Part shown: one piece after another, positions 26,355-33,822 of the stretch
Layout: every line of letters begins with the position of its first letter
How positions within the stretch are numbered: the stretch's first letter is position 1
Assembly (NCBI GenBank): GCA_963764825.1
Contig: CAVXUA010000003.1
Span: 62,001-126,000 of the forward strand
Reading direction: 5' to 3'
DNA length: 64,000 bases
Source of the DNA: JAZGGS01 sp963764825
Lineage (GTDB): Bacteria; Bacteroidota; Ignavibacteria; Ignavibacteriales; Ignavibacteriaceae
Notes under the pieces: generated by a model
Told to the model about the DNA's origin: nothing
What the model saw: the letters and a program-made list of their open reading frames with translations, nothing else
Database searches by the model: none
Made by a program: the position numbers and the translations under genes

Positions 26355-27427
26355 GACAGATAACCATGCCAGCCAAACTGAAAGACTTTCTGTTCTTCTT
26401 TAACATACTTTGGCAAGATATTAATGCCGCTGTGCTCCTGCTGTTGCTCATCGTAATAATCTGTGGCAACAGAAACCGGTATTGTAAACGAAGAAAAATC
26501 TTCTTTAATTTCCTCATCCAGTCCCGAAAGATCCAAGTCATCAAATACAAGACGGCTTACGTTTGCTTCCGGAAAGGTTCCGTAAAAGGAAAGTATTAAA
26601 TTTTCCGAATCGTCTTCACCGCATACTATAATATTATCGAGCGAAGAGATACCGCCATTCTCCATCTCGAGTAATATTTTAGAGAAGTACACATCATAAG
26701 TATGTAGGTTTTGTGTACCAATATCCAGCGTTGCACCAATATGTTTAAGTCTTCGACCCTGCAAAAAGATAAGTTTACTATACTCCTTACCTATATAAAC
26801 TATAAGGGAGTGGTCATCCGGGAAAAACTTTTTGCGCTTGGCAACATAGTAAGCTAAAGATAGATCGGAACTTTTAATGGTTGGGATCTTATAATGCCGT
26901 TTATGATGCTGTTGTGCAATTGAGTTTACAAGATTTATGCACGCAACTTCACCGACAATAAAAACGGAGAGCAAAGATTTGTCCGCTAATTCAATATAGT
27001 CCAGACTTTCTTTGCCAACACTAATGTTTTTAGAGTCTAGAATTTCATTAACTATCTCCTGCTTCAGTTTGGCAGCATTAGTAGGACGCTGCCCTTCAAA
27101 CAGATGGTAGTAGATAGCCGGTTCAGTTAGTGCGGGCACAAAACTGTATTTGGATAAATTGAGGTCTTTAAGCGCCTCATTTATTTCAGAGAGACTTGAC
27201 GAATCAAGATCACCCTCTATAGAAGCAGTTTCGTCTATTCCGTCAATATCAAGGGAATCTCCCTCAACACTAAAGCCGGTAGCGTCTGCCTCTAAATCGG
27301 TTGTTGAAGGTAGAATACTTACTGTTGCCGTTCTAAGCACTTTAATCTTAGAGCTGTCCTTTTCCTTTGTGACAACGGCTAGTTTTGTATCGTTACCTTC
27401 ACAATATATACAAACAAGAGGTTTCAT
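26321..27427 (-). CDS. PilM-like ATPase-fold protein fused to start of PilN
   Basis: 368 residues are readable. About 1-330 form a cytosolic actin-like PilM fold, with segments such as HSLIVYIGKEYSKLIF and DIGTQNLHTYDVYFSKIL. The last 35 residues read INILPKYVKEEQKVFQF, a PilN N-terminus, then leave the family after GYLS. The continuing membrane helix is found in the next frame (25878-26354). The gene overlaps the PilT gene by four bases (ATGA). PilM normally binds the cytoplasmic tail of PilN through that INLLP peptide, so a covalent fusion would be a notable variant. The N-terminal Ser/Asp-rich stretch (about 45-80) is an odd acidic insertion. Confidence 0.72.
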   Translation of the reverse strand: MKPLVCIYCEGNDTKLAVVTKEKDSSKIKVLRTATVSILPSTTDLEADATGFSVEGDSLDIDGIDETASIEGDLDSSSLSEINEALKDLNLSKYSFVPALTEPAIYYHLFEGQRPTNAAKLKQEIVNEILDSKNISVGKESLDYIELADKSLLSVFIVGEVACINLVNSIAQQHHKRHYKIPTIKSSDLSLAYYVAKRKKFFPDDHSLIVYIGKEYSKLIFLQGRRLKHIGATLDIGTQNLHTYDVYFSKILLEMENGGISSLDNIIVCGEDDSENLILSFYGTFPEANVSRLVFDDLDLSGLDEEIKEDFSSFTIPVSVATDYYDEQQQEHSGINILPKYVKEEQKVFQFGWHGYLSCFRFFSFLHF

Positions 27428-28653
27428 TTTGCTGTTATTAGTTGTTGAATTCTTGTCTTATTATTAGCGTATGTTATTGCAGTTTCAAGAGAAATTCTCT
27501 TCTGCAAGTAGAGCCTTTTTAAATCCTGTTCCATAGTAAGCATACCTTGCTGTCCACCCTGGTTTATCATCATGTAAATTTCGCCAACATTATTATTTTT
27601 AATTGCTGCTTTAACACTTGGTGTTACAATTAATACTTCCTTTGCCAAAACTCTTTTCCCGTCTAAACTTGGGACCAGTTTTTGCGATATAACAGAAATC
27701 AATACGTCTGCAAGCCTGTTGCGAACTCTTTCCTGTTCGGTCGGGTTAACCTCGGCAATAATTCTTTCTATAGATTCCGTTGCCGACGATGTATGCAATG
27801 TTGAAAAAACTTTGTGCCCGGTATCTGTAACTTCAAGGGCTGCCATAATCGTATCAGGGTCTCTCATTTCACCTATAATTATAATATCAGGATCCTGGCG
27901 TAACGCTTGTATAACCCCTTCTTTAAATGAAAGTACATCTCTCCCTACTTCTCTGTGTTTTATTAGAGAAATATTAGAGGTGTGAACATACTCTATTGGC
28001 GCTGCGACTATTACAATATGTGCAGGATCGAATTTGTTATGATAATCAACTATAGAATCGAGAGTTGTAGATTTACCAGAACCGGTAATTCCTGTTATTA
28101 GAGTCAAACCAAATTTTATATAATTATGGCTTAAGTATTTAATTGCATTAGAATGAAACTCTAAGGAAGAGAGAGGGCGAATGGATGTATTTATCGCTCT
28201 CATATTTAAGGCTAATGTATCAAGATCGAAATATGAATCAGCTCTGAATCTAACGTTTATTTTTCTTCGTTCGTAATAAAATGTATAACTGAAATCCAGG
28301 TTTCTAGTTGTTCCCAGGTACTTTTTCTGGTTTTCATTTAAAAGGTTGCAAATTATCAGTGCAGATTCATCATCTGAAAATTGAGGCAGGTCTTTCACTC
28401 TTTCTTTCTTACCATAAATCCTCATCCATATATACCCTTCATTGCCATGCCCGCCAATTTCAATATCAGAAGCATCTCTCTCTATCATGGAAGTTAATAC
28501 CTTGTTAACAAACTTTCTTAGGGTAAGTTTGTCATCTTCCTCAATCTTGTAGCAGTTCTCAATTACATAAAGAGTGCGGTCGATACCCATCATGGAATCA
28601 GGTATAGTAGAGCAAAACTCCTGTAATATTCTTTTTTCTTCAGTAACTATCAC
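27424..28653 (-). CDS. pilT: PilT-like pilus retraction ATPase
   Basis: This is a 409-residue hexameric motor ATPase that drives pilus retraction. It has an N-terminal PAS-like domain (about 50-160), Walker A GITGSGKSTT, Walker B IIIIGEMRDPDT and the His box STLHTSSATESIERII. The Asp-box segment reads VAAPIEYVH where most PilT proteins have an ED-PIE form, so one acidic pair is replaced by Ala-Ala. The start is GTG at 28653; the frame is open upstream to a TAG at about 28695 without another start. It overlaps PilM by four bases. A gap of 218 bases separates it from the PilB gene upstream; this gap holds a 6-pair hairpin AACCAG/CTGGTT and possibly an internal promoter. Confidence 0.87.
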   Translation of the reverse strand: MIVTEEKRILQEFCSTIPDSMMGIDRTLYVIENCYKIEEDDKLTLRKFVNKVLTSMIERDASDIEIGGHGNEGYIWMRIYGKKERVKDLPQFSDDESALIICNLLNENQKKYLGTTRNLDFSYTFYYERRKINVRFRADSYFDLDTLALNMRAINTSIRPLSSLEFHSNAIKYLSHNYIKFGLTLITGITGSGKSTTLDSIVDYHNKFDPAHIVIVAAPIEYVHTSNISLIKHREVGRDVLSFKEGVIQALRQDPDIIIIGEMRDPDTIMAALEVTDTGHKVFSTLHTSSATESIERIIAEVNPTEQERVRNRLADVLISVISQKLVPSLDGKRVLAKEVLIVTPSVKAAIKNNNVGEIYMMINQGGQQGMLTMEQDLKRLYLQKRISLETAITYANNKTRIQQLITAK

Positions 28654-28871
28654 AACAACTTCTTCAAGATATTGTTCCTTAATATTTGATTTAAATGGTA
28701 CCTATATTATATACGCATTGAGTACAAGAGAAAAATCTTTGAATGAACTACTTTAATAATTTATTTTAATCCCTTGCAATATAAGAAATTATCTTTGTCT
28801 GTAAAAAATTTTTACTGTAATTATTTTTCTCAACCAGCACCACCTGGTTTAAACATTTCTAATAGGTCTGC

Positions 28872-29864
28872 TTATTCTTCGCTTGTAGCAGACAGAACTT
28901 CTTCAATGGTTGTAAGACCCATCTTCACTTTTTCCAGACCTGAATCTCTAAGGGTAATTGAACCATCTTTCTTTGCCTGGATTCTAAGTTTTTCTTCATC
29001 AACATCAGAACCAGATTTTACAATAAGCTGTCTTATCTCTTTTGTAAAATAGAGAGTTTCGTGTATTGCCATTCTTCCTTTATAACCAGTGCCATTACAT
29101 TCATCACAACCAGCCGCCTCATACGGTGTGTGATCTCTCCACTCTGCAATATTTAATCCGGCTGCACCCATTATAACTTCATCAAAGTTTGACTGTTTTT
29201 TCTTACAATTAGGACATAATGTTCTAATCAACCTCTGTGCCACAATAAGATTAATTGCATAAGCAATCAAAAAAGGTTCAATTCCCATTTTGAATAACCT
29301 TGCGACGGCACTTGGGGCATCATTTGTATGTAGGGTTGAAAAGGTTAAATGACCAGTGTTTGCAAGTTTTATTGCAGTTTCAGCTGTTTCTTTATCACGC
29401 ATCTCGCCAACTAGAACAATATCAGGGTCATGCCGCAGTATTGATCTAATGGCTTGTTCAAAATTCATTCTGAATCCAATTTTTAACTGCCTTGCCCCCT
29501 CTATAACGTATTCCACAGGATCTTCCACAGTTAAAACATTTACTTCCGGAGTTATTACCTGGTAAAGTGCGGCTACAAGGGTTGTACTTTTACCACTACC
29601 TGTAGGACCGGTTAAAATTACCATTCCTTGCGGTTGATTTATCGCTTTTACAAAATTTTCTCTAGCTATTCCCGTAAGTCCCAGCTTATCTAAGTCTGTG
29701 ATAACTTTTCTATCATCAAGAATTCTAATTACAATACTTTCAAATTTATTTTTAAGTTCAGTACCAACCATTGGAAGTACGGAAACTCTAAAGCGGATTA
29801 TGTGGTTATCAATTTCTCTTTGAACAAATCCATCTTGCGCTCTTTCTCTTTCAAAACGATCCAT
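28872..29864 (-). CDS. pilB: PilB/GspE-type assembly ATPase, C-terminal part (frameshifted gene)
   Basis: These 330 residues carry the motor core of the pilus extension ATPase: Walker A GPTGSGKSTT, Asp box TVEDPVEYV, Walker B IVLVGEMRDKETA, His box STLHTNDAPSAVARL and the zinc-binding tetracysteine (CPNC and CDEC). The first residues MDRFERERAQDGF continue the N-terminal part (29798-30604), which ends in another frame after VKDRGKG. One base is missing in the G-run at 29865-29867 (plus-strand ccc). The tetracysteine and full motif set indicate a functional motor if the gene is intact. It works opposite the PilT-like ATPase. Confidence 0.88.
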   Translation of the reverse strand: MDRFERERAQDGFVQREIDNHIIRFRVSVLPMVGTELKNKFESIVIRILDDRKVITDLDKLGLTGIARENFVKAINQPQGMVILTGPTGSGKSTTLVAALYQVITPEVNVLTVEDPVEYVIEGARQLKIGFRMNFEQAIRSILRHDPDIVLVGEMRDKETAETAIKLANTGHLTFSTLHTNDAPSAVARLFKMGIEPFLIAYAINLIVAQRLIRTLCPNCKKKQSNFDEVIMGAAGLNIAEWRDHTPYEAAGCDECNGTGYKGRMAIHETLYFTKEIRQLIVKSGSDVDEEKLRIQAKKDGSITLRDSGLEKVKMGLTTIEEVLSATSEE

Positions 29865-30604
29865 CCCTTTCCACGATCTTTAACAACAGATATAACTGCC
29901 TCGGGTGAAGTGTTTTCCTGGGAGTGCCAAAGTCTTAAAGTTCCATCAATCCTGAAATAAATATCAGTTTTATTAGCAGAGCGAGGTATAAAATGAATAT
30001 CACTAGCACCTTTTCTTACACCTTCTAACAGCGCACCTTCAACAAGATTTATAAGCGCACTTTTGTTTATCTCAGCATCCAGTTCTTCTTCATCAACAGT
30101 GCCGTCATCACTACTCTCAATTCCTATTATATCTTCATCTTCATCCTGTAAAGCTTTCAGAAATACATTTTCCGGTGGTAATATTTTTTCGATTAGGGTT
30201 TCGTAATCTTTTACTTTAATAAATATTACTTCATACTTTTTTGCATTTAGTCCAAAAGCCAGGCGGGGTATATTTCTATCGGTAGGATCAACAGCAGCAA
30301 TTATTAGTTTATCTTTGATTCTTTCATCGTACATAAACGGAATAATTTTATACCGCAGCATTAGTTCTTTTAATGAATCATCTGCATTCTCGATAATGTT
30401 CTTAATATTATCCAGCCGCTCTTCAGGAATTTCATCAGTAGATGTGTCTAACTCTCTAAAAGCATAAAGGATTGCTACTTCCCTGAATATGGTATCATGA
30501 TCAAAGCCAAAATCCTGAACAAGAACTTGGGCAAGGTTACGTTTGACTTTTCCTTTATCATCCGTTTTTAGCATTAATCGCTTTTTCAAGCATTTCAACA
30601 TCAA
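29798..30604 (-). CDS. pilB: PilB/GspE-type assembly ATPase, N-terminal part (frameshifted gene)
   Basis: This part carries the N1 domain of PilB/GspE and the start of the second domain, with SALINLVEGALLEGVRKGASDIHF just before the motor core. Its own first residues are off-family. Upstream in another frame, ATG at 30668 (or 30647) encodes TDKIGYLLFKKGIIDVEMLE, the standard N1 start. A run of five A (minus strand, 30565-30569), where four restore the frame, separates them. So the gene probably runs from 30668 to 28872 with two single-base lesions. It follows PilC by 17 bases. In the usual order the N1 domain links the motor to PilM and PilC. Confidence 0.82.
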   Translation of the reverse strand: MMLKCLKKRLMLKTDDKGKVKRNLAQVLVQDFGFDHDTIFREVAILYAFRELDTSTDEIPEERLDNIKNIIENADDSLKELMLRYKIIPFMYDERIKDKLIIAAVDPTDRNIPRLAFGLNAKKYEVIFIKVKDYETLIEKILPPENVFLKALQDEDEDIIGIESSDDGTVDEEELDAEINKSALINLVEGALLEGVRKGASDIHFIPRSANKTDIYFRIDGTLRLWHSQENTSPEAVISVVKDRGKGWIVLKEKERKMDLFKEKLITT

Positions 30605-30685
30605 TTATCCCCTTCTTAAAAAGGAGATAACCAATCTTGTCAGTCATTTCAAGGTTAGTATCAATCATCAAGTGCTGCCATATAA

Positions 30686-32032
30686 TTAATAGTTTACACC
30701 GGGTGTTTTAGGTCTAACTGTTGCAGTCTCTGCCGAAACAAGAGTTAATGCAATCATAATTACCATTATGATCATTGCTATAACAACCTGAATTATTTCA
30801 ATAAGGTTTTTAAGCCGATAGACGGTTTCACTTTCATAATAATTTGCAAGCTGTAATGCTGTGTTCTTTATAGTACCGGATTCTTCTCCAGAATGAAGCC
30901 TGGAAAGAGCGGTTTCGGTAAACACACCCGAAGCTTCAAAAGCATCGGTAAGCCCCACACCCTTTTTTAACATAAGGGGTATAGCAACTGTTTTAATTCT
31001 TTCTTCAAAATACTTGTTGCCTGTTGCTTCTGCAGCAATCCTAATCGGTTCAATACTCTCGGCAGAACCATGGTAAAGTGTATAGAACACCCTGCAAAAT
31101 ACTTCAATTAATGTTTTGTGAATAAGCGGACCGATAACCGGCATTTTTAGTATATATTTATCTGCCATTAGCCGGCCCTTTTCAGTTCGTGTAAATTGCC
31201 AAAATGCAAGCGGGGGAAGAAAAGTTACTATGGCAATCAGTAATGGATTAGCGACAAGGAAATCACTAATCTGCAATGTAAAAGCTGTCATTGGTGGAAG
31301 TTCAATTCCAAACCGAACAAAAAGTTTTGCTGTTTCCGGAAAGATATAGCCCACGTAAAACAATACTGCAAGGAACAATACAAACATGGTTACTGCAGGA
31401 GTTATAAGTGCGCTTCTTAAACTTTTTCTAAACTCTTGTCTTCTTTCCAGGAACTTTGCAGTTGCCTTGTAAATCTCTGACATGTTACCACTCTTAGAAG
31501 CCAAACCAAGCATGTAAGCAGTAAACTTACCAAATACTGTTTGGTACTTTAAAAATGTTGCCTCACTATCAGCACCCTTTTTCAGATCGTTATTAATTTC
31601 TTTAAGTGTATTTCTAAGTGTGGCATTCTGAGTATCATTAATAAGAAGCGTTAAGATTTCAGAATATGCAAGTTTTTGCTCTAGCAGTTCCGCACTAATT
31701 TTTACAAATGTTACAATCTCAGTATTAGGTGGTTTTCTCTGAAAATCTAAAAGTTTTTTATTTATAGAAAGGACTTTAAAACCAAGCCGGGCTAAAGCAT
31801 CTTCAACTTCCTTTTTACTAAAAGCTTTTTGCTCACCTTTTATCGGTTTATCTTTACCTTTTCTAACTCTATAGAAATAAGTAGATTTTTTTTGGATAGC
31901 GCTTACTTTAAGCTTGTTTTTTTCTGCGAGGCGTTGGATCTTCTTTTTACCTTCCCCTACAGAAACAGCCGACAGTGTGCCGGTTATAGTTTGCCCATTA
32001 AGCTTTTGTGCTGTAAATTTAAACTCAACCAT
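30686..32032 (-). CDS. pilC: PilC/GspF-type inner-membrane platform protein
   Basis: This is a 448-residue polytopic platform protein. The N-terminal 110 residues are a family-type cytosolic extension (VEFKFTAQKLNGQTITGTL), followed by two T2SSF repeats (about 110-230 and 315-435) with three membrane helices (about 205-225, 258-278 and 405-428). Family phrases include GLASKSGNMSEIYKATAKFL and LSRLHSGEESGTIKNTALQLA. It anchors the PilB and PilT motors. The upstream pilin transcript passes through a terminator (32152-32187), so PilC and the rest are probably expressed by limited read-through or their own promoter. It precedes PilB by 17 bases. Confidence 0.92.
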   Translation of the reverse strand: MVEFKFTAQKLNGQTITGTLSAVSVGEGKKKIQRLAEKNKLKVSAIQKKSTYFYRVRKGKDKPIKGEQKAFSKKEVEDALARLGFKVLSINKKLLDFQRKPPNTEIVTFVKISAELLEQKLAYSEILTLLINDTQNATLRNTLKEINNDLKKGADSEATFLKYQTVFGKFTAYMLGLASKSGNMSEIYKATAKFLERRQEFRKSLRSALITPAVTMFVLFLAVLFYVGYIFPETAKLFVRFGIELPPMTAFTLQISDFLVANPLLIAIVTFLPPLAFWQFTRTEKGRLMADKYILKMPVIGPLIHKTLIEVFCRVFYTLYHGSAESIEPIRIAAEATGNKYFEERIKTVAIPLMLKKGVGLTDAFEASGVFTETALSRLHSGEESGTIKNTALQLANYYESETVYRLKNLIEIIQVVIAMIIMVIMIALTLVSAETATVRPKTPGVNY

Positions 32033-32151
32033 TTTATATCCCTTTAATTTTCGACTCGGTTACTCTACATCAAATATGATTCCAAAATTATTGTTATTAG
32101 GTTTTGCGTAGTTAAAATTATTTTATAAGAAGAGGTAAAATTTTTCTTTTT

Positions 32152-32187
32152 AAAAAAAAGGGCTGTAAAAGTTACTTCACAGCCCTT
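32152..32187 (-). terminator. Rho-independent terminator after the pilin gene
   Basis: On the minus strand AAGGGCTGT (32187-32179) pairs with ACAGCCCTT (32166-32158), and eight T residues follow (32159-32152). It lies between the pilin and PilC genes and would give the abundant pilin mRNA its end, while some read-through feeds the machine genes. Confidence 0.88.
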
Positions 32188-32226
32188 AATATGAATAAGC
32201 TAAGTGTTAGTTATTTACAGTAACAT

Positions 32227-32592
32227 TTATCGTTGTTGCACTGACCACACATGTCGCTTGTACTGCTGCTGGTGGCTGGTTCCAGGCTCAGTACCTGTAC
32301 CTACAATAGTAACCGTTGTGGCTGTGACTGTTGGGGCAGGGTATGTACCATTAGCTGTAGAGTCTAATCCTGTTGGGATTGTCCATCCTGTAAAAGCATT
32401 ACCGCCGCCGCCCATTGAGGTTGGCTTCTTGTAGTACTGCTGTGCCATTGCACCCAGGTTGTTAAGATCTGATATAACACCGTCTCTGTTGGCATTTGTT
32501 GCATTTGCATTAAACAAGTTAATACCTACTACAACTGCTATACCTACAATTATAACACCTAGAACGATTAACAGAAGTTGTTGCTGACCCAT
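32227..32592 (-). CDS. Type IV pilin-like protein (frameshifted near C-terminus)
   Basis: This is a 121-residue pilin-like protein starting M-G-QQQLLLIVLGVIIVG: a minimal leader, then a hydrophobic helix of about 25 residues. The helix lacks the usual Phe at +1 and Glu at +5. A small globular domain follows, with a YYKKP-MGGG-FTGWTIP core shared with the paralogue at 32645. The last residues (HQQQYKRHVW) depart from the paralogue. Moving one frame at about 32261-32280 yields VQATCVVSATTINVTVNN and a stop at 32207-32209, matching the paralogue's VQTTVTASEYF end. GGAG precedes the ATG, and a strong terminator follows. It is the likely major or minor subunit of the pilus built by the downstream machine. 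Confidence 0.75.
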   Translation of the reverse strand: MGQQQLLLIVLGVIIVGIAVVVGINLFNANATNANRDGVISDLNNLGAMAQQYYKKPTSMGGGGNAFTGWTIPTGLDSTANGTYPAPTVTATTVTIVGTGTEPGTSHQQQYKRHVWSVQQR

Positions 32593-32644
32593 TTTGAGCT
32601 CCTATATTTGTTGGGAATAAGTTATTTAAGAGAATTTTGATTAT

Positions 32645-33025
32645 TTAATTAATTATTATCGAGAAATACTCACTAGCTGTAACAGTTGTCTGTACTTTTA
32701 TAGAATCATTTCCGGTTACTACTTCTGTGCCTGTTCCAGTAATTATAACCTGGTTTGCCTGCACATTTGCCATGTAAGAACCGTTTTCAGTGTTAACTAA
32801 CTGACTGGGAACCGTCCATCCTAAAAATGTCTTATTGCCGCCTCCCATCTCTCTAGGTTTCTTGTAATAGCTTATAGCAATTGTTGCAATATTTGAACAT
32901 TCACTAATCAAAAGATCTCTCTTGCTATCAATAGCACTTGCTCTGAATAACTGAATTGATATTGCGATTGCTATGCCTACTATAATAATTGCCAGTATAA
33001 TTAGCAGTAATTGCTGCTGACCCAA
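32645..33025 (-). CDS. Type IV pilin-like protein, paralogue
   Basis: This is a 126-residue paralogue of the downstream pilin with the same two-residue leader and helix (MGQQQLLLIILAIIIVGIAI) and the same YYKKP-MGGG core. It starts at TTG 33025, preceded by AAGGGAT. Again there is no Glu at the fifth position of the mature helix. The C-terminal domain is small (about 85 residues) with no cysteine pair, unlike many Gram-negative pilins. It is the first gene of the pilus locus. The two copies suggest major and minor subunits or alternative pilins; which is which cannot be read from sequence. Confidence 0.75.
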   Translation of the reverse strand: MGQQQLLLIILAIIIVGIAIAISIQLFRASAIDSKRDLLISECSNIATIAISYYKKPREMGGGNKTFLGWTVPSQLVNTENGSYMANVQANQVIITGTGTEVVTGNDSIKVQTTVTASEYFSIIIN

Positions 33026-33822
33026 TTCTTTAATCCCTTATTATTGTCTACTGCGTAAATAGCATAAAAAAGTATGCCAGCCCAGCAAAGATTGGTTTAG
33101 GTACATAAATAATGCGATAGTTTGCTAAACCTATGTCTTTGGTAACAATTACAGGTAATTATTTCGCTTTACAACTATAGTATCAAAGAACAGAATAATA
33201 GCTGAAAACAGGGTTTTTTACTCTGTTTTGCTTTTTAAATTATAAAGAGGAGCTATAGAAAAATGTGCCAATCAACTTTTGATGTGAACTTCAACTCTTT
33301 TAATAGAATTTATTTGAACCAGATCAAGCTTATTTACCCAAACGTACTTTTTACCGGTAATAAACAATTTTACTTGATATTTCAACAAAAACAAAAGAAA
33401 AGACGATTTTCTAAATCACTAGCAGTCTTGAATTTTGGAATTTCCTGATAGCAGAGATTCTGCAAAATGCTTTCGGTGAGTTCATGCCGCCATTTAATAA
33501 TTACAAGTTTGAGTAATTATTACAGTATATATTACCAGCGCCAATACCTGATGACCAAAATTGACGGTGGCTGTGTAAGTATTACAGCGTGCAAGATTTA
33601 ATCCTAATATTAGCAATTTGTGAGAAGAACGAGTGGCGTCCAACAAGTTTTATAATTGCTTCTATTCTTCTGCTTGTTGATTTACTAATAGTAGTTTTGA
33701 CTAAGGTACGAGTTAATCGTTCAATCAGTGTTTAGCAGAAACGAAAGGAGAAATTGTCTAATTTGTATCTCGTTGGCTTAATACTTGTTTCTTTCATTTA
33801 AAAAATGAGCACTATTTAATTA
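33026..33822. other. Gene-poor 0.8-kb stretch between pilin and glycosyltransferase genes
   Basis: No convincing coding region is seen. It must contain the divergent promoters of the pilin locus (minus) and the glycosyltransferase (plus). Visible structures are a palindrome at 33495-33522, an AACAGGG/CTCTGTT hairpin with a T-rich flank near 33207-33230, and a weak 61-codon frame at 33263-33448 with an AGGAG site. I see no sigma-54 -24/-12 pair in front of the pilin gene. Confidence 0.45.
33495..33522. promoter_or_regulatory. Perfect 10-base inverted repeat
   Basis: TAATAATTAC (33495-33504) and GTAATTATTA (33513-33522) flank an 8-base centre AAGTTTGA. It lies about 300 bases before the glycosyltransferase gene and 470 bases before the pilin gene. 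It may be a dimeric operator or an RNA hairpin; nothing else supports a choice. Confidence 0.3.

Noticed and set aside
33026..33270. Sigma-54 promoter in front of the pilins
   Set aside because: GC-rich words such as TGGCAT and GTGCCA occur, but none has the -24/-12 spacing required.
33263..33448. 61-codon frame with AGGAG ten bases upstream
   Set aside because: It has no recognisable domain, an unremarkable composition of AT-driven residues, and it lies in a region where the pilin promoter is expected. The ribosome site alone is not enough.
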